Shown: positions 62,377 to 64,000 of the stretch, piece after piece
Layout of the letters: each line of letters starts with the position of its first letter
Numbering within the stretch: position 1 is the first letter of the stretch
Origin: Promicromonospora sukumoe 327MFSha3.1
GTDB taxonomy: Bacteria; Actinomycetota; Actinomycetes; Actinomycetales; Cellulomonadaceae
DNA length: 64,000 bases
NCBI RefSeq assembly: GCF_000385135.1
Contig: NZ_ARQM01000001.1
Coordinates: forward strand, 62,001 to 126,000
Direction: 5' to 3'
Position numbers and translations under genes: made by a program
The notes under the pieces: generated by a model
What the model saw: only the letters and a program-made list of their open reading frames with translations
The model's database searches: none
Told to the model about the DNA's origin: nothing

Positions 62377-64000
62377 TCAGGCGGGGTGGGTCCAGGAGAG
62401 GTCGGGTCGGCTTGATCGGGCGCGGGCTCGGCCGGGTACCCGGCTCGCTGGCCGGAGGAGTGGTTGGGGGGCTGGGCTCGGTTGGCGGGGTGGTGGGCTC
62501 GGTCGGTAGGGGATCGTGCCGTGGCCGGGTGTGGTCTGGCAGCCGATCGAGTAGCGGCTGCGTGGGGTGTGGCCGGGCGCGGGGCCGGTCATGCCGACCG
62601 CGGGGGTCCAGGGCGGGGTCGCGGTGCGGTCGCGGGTTGGCGTGGGGTCCGGAACGTGGTCGGGCTCTCCGGTCGCCGACGCGAGAGCCGCCGTTGCGGG
62701 GTTCTCGGCCTGGTCGGGGTCGAGGGGCGGTCCCGACGCAGCAGTTGCCGGCGTGTCACCGGGCGTCTCGGAATCTGCGACGGGTGCCGGCCGGTCTGCC
62801 AACGTGTTGCCGTCACCGAGCTCGTTAGAGCCCGCGACCGGTGTCACCTCATTGGCTATGCCAGTGGCACGAACCGAGGACGCTTCATGAACGGAGGACA
62901 CGTCACGCCTGGGTGTCGTGTTGCCGGTCCTGGCGGGTGTCGGTGGTGTGGGCGCGACCGAGACGTAGGTGTGCCCGGTCGGGGTGACCGTCTCGACGGC
63001 GTGGAGGCCGTTGAGCTGGGTGGACTTCTGCGACCAGCCGGGGGCTTGCTTCGCGTGATTGCACCGGGCACACAGGCCCTGGCCGTTGTCGAGGCTGGTC
63101 GCGCCACCCTCCGCGTGCGGGGTGACGTGGTCGGTGTGCCGGATGGGCGCGTCGCACCAGGCGGTGGCGCAGATGCCCTGCTCCCGGGCCCGCAACAGCG
63201 CTGCGAGGCCCTGGGGGTGGAACCGGGATGTGGATGTCGTGGCCAGGAGGCGGCCGTGCGGGTTGACGTAGATGCTCCGCAGCCACGCCGTGTCCGTGTC
63301 GATCGCATGGGCGGCAAGGTTGCGGGCGACCGGTGCCGGCACGACGCCCGCCCCGGCCGGTGCTCCCTCGACGACTATGGCGGGCTGGTTGCCGCCGGCG
63401 AGGAGGGTGTCGTCGGAGACGAGCAGGTTGATCGTGACCGGGACATCGTTCGCCTGCCCGGGTTCACGGGTGGTGACGCGTTCGATGAGGGTGTCGGCCA
63501 TGATCTGGCCCACTCCACGCTCGTCACCCGTGGCCTTCGTGGCGTCGGCGGTTGCTTTGAGCTGGGCGTAGGCCTGGACGCCCTGTGCCATCGGGACCAG
63601 GGCGGTGAGGTAGACCATGAGGTCGGGTGCCGGGCGGATCGAGACCCGCCGCTCCGAGACGGCCTTCGCGTTGCGCTTCACGCAGGCATGCACGTCCAGC
63701 TGGGCGGCGAGTTCCTTGATCCGGGCGATCAGCCGACGGGTGCTCATCCGGGCCAGCTCGGCCAGGTGCGCAGGCCCGCAGATCTCCTCGTCGATCAGGG
63801 CACGGTGCTCCAACGAAAGGTGCGAGGTCTCCCGGACCAGGAGGGTGGCCCGCCACTGGGACAGCACCCCGGCCTGAAGGGCGGCGAACGTGTGCGGCAT
63901 CTGCGTCACCCAGACCCGCGACGTGGACACGAACCCGGCACCCGCATGCGGGCTCACTCGAAGGGCGGCAGCGACCTGGTTGGGGACACCCCGCCCACGC
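62377..64000 (-). CDS. 13E12/DUF222 HNH endonuclease-like protein (cut by window edge)
   Basis: The C-terminal ~541 residues of a DUF222-HNH protein. The frame is open to the right edge, beginning RGRGVPNQVAAALRVSPHAG. The DUF222 helical region is followed by an HNH nuclease motif, IRHTDHVTPHAEGG and GLCARCNHAK (C and H zinc/metal ligands), then a long low-complexity Pro/Thr/Ala-rich tail (about the last 200 residues) that looks disordered. Such proteins are found in many copies in actinobacteria, often beside mobile DNA; their target is unknown. The start lies outside the window. Confidence 0.85.
   Translation of the reverse strand, partial: RGRGVPNQVAAALRVSPHAGAGFVSTSRVWVTQMPHTFAALQAGVLSQWRATLLVRETSHLSLEHRALIDEEICGPAHLAELARMSTRRLIARIKELAAQLDVHACVKRNAKAVSERRVSIRPAPDLMVYLTALVPMAQGVQAYAQLKATADATKATGDERGVGQIMADTLIERVTTREPGQANDVPVTINLLVSDDTLLAGGNQPAIVVEGAPAGAGVVPAPVARNLAAHAIDTDTAWLRSIYVNPHGRLLATTSTSRFHPQGLAALLRAREQGICATAWCDAPIRHTDHVTPHAEGGATSLDNGQGLCARCNHAKQAPGWSQKSTQLNGLHAVETVTPTGHTYVSVAPTPPTPARTGNTTPRRDVSSVHEASSVRATGIANEVTPVAGSNELGDGNTLADRPAPVADSETPGDTPATAASGPPLDPDQAENPATAALASATGEPDHVPDPTPTRDRTATPPWTPAVGMTGPAPGHTPRSRYSIGCQTTPGHGTIPYRPSPPPRQPSPAPQPLLRPASRVPGRARARSSRPDLSWTHPA

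Overview
The window is very GC-rich, rich in GTG starts and in 4-bp ATGA/GTGA gene overlaps, and has no insertion sequences, rRNA, tRNA or CRISPR array that I can see. The gene families suggest a high-GC Gram-positive actinobacterium, probably an order Micrococcales cellulolytic type such as Cellulomonas or Promicromonosporaceae. The supporting families are an actinobacterial Lnt, a BioQ-type TetR repressor beside bioY, a DosS-like sensor kinase, Acg-type nitroreductase, and a 13E12/DUF222 HNH protein. This placement is inference. Coding density is near total: no stretch over 300 bases lacks a gene.

1-15 kb and 33-41 kb hold a stress and low-oxygen gene set: pyruvate phosphate dikinase (cut by the left edge), an Acg-like nitroreductase, three double-domain universal stress proteins, a zinc alcohol dehydrogenase, a beta-phosphoglucomutase-like HAD enzyme, two P-type ATPases, a DosS-like haem-GAF histidine kinase, a GH65 phosphorylase/hydrolase and a PIG-L-like protein. 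A 14-bp motif close to GGGACCTTCGGCCC recurs upstream of several of them, which suggests a DosR/DevR-type regulon. No DosR-type response regulator is in the window. A flavin electron-transfer cluster (ferric-reductase-like membrane flavoprotein, FMN-binding protein, ApbE) with a convergent two-component system lies at 7.7-12.2 kb.

15-23 kb carries a TetR-controlled small membrane protein, a DUF1905 gene broken by a TGA, and a LacI-controlled operon: a three-part TRAP transporter, shikimate dehydrogenase and a QsuB-like 3-dehydroshikimate dehydratase. Together these would import quinate/shikimate-type acids and convert them to protocatechuate. A GH2 enzyme and an AraC regulator follow on the minus strand.

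27-32 kb is a biotin locus: a BioQ-like repressor with two operators, bioY, a short acyl-CoA ligase, an atypical thiolase, and the BioM/BioN energising module. The bioY-ligase-thiolase order matches the yhfU-yhfT-yhfS set of Bacillus subtilis.

41-52 kb is mixed: nitronate monooxygenase, NmrA-type and MDR oxidoreductases, AraC plus Gfo/Idh/MocA pair, apolipoprotein N-acyltransferase, a Tat-type secreted beta-propeller, and a secreted endonuclease/exonuclease/phosphatase-fold protein with two chitin-binding-like modules. A 30-bp perfect hairpin lies at 41.5 kb.

52-56.5 kb is a lower aromatic pathway operon (4-oxalomesaconate tautomerase and hydratase, then aldolase) with a GntR regulator. The aldolase gene is fused in frame to the last two thirds of an MFS transporter, which looks like a deletion junction. 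The right end has a DM13 lipoprotein/DoxX pair, a second two-component system, an LLM oxidoreductase/MFS pair, and an accessory-looking tail with a hypothetical and an HNH protein cut by the right edge.
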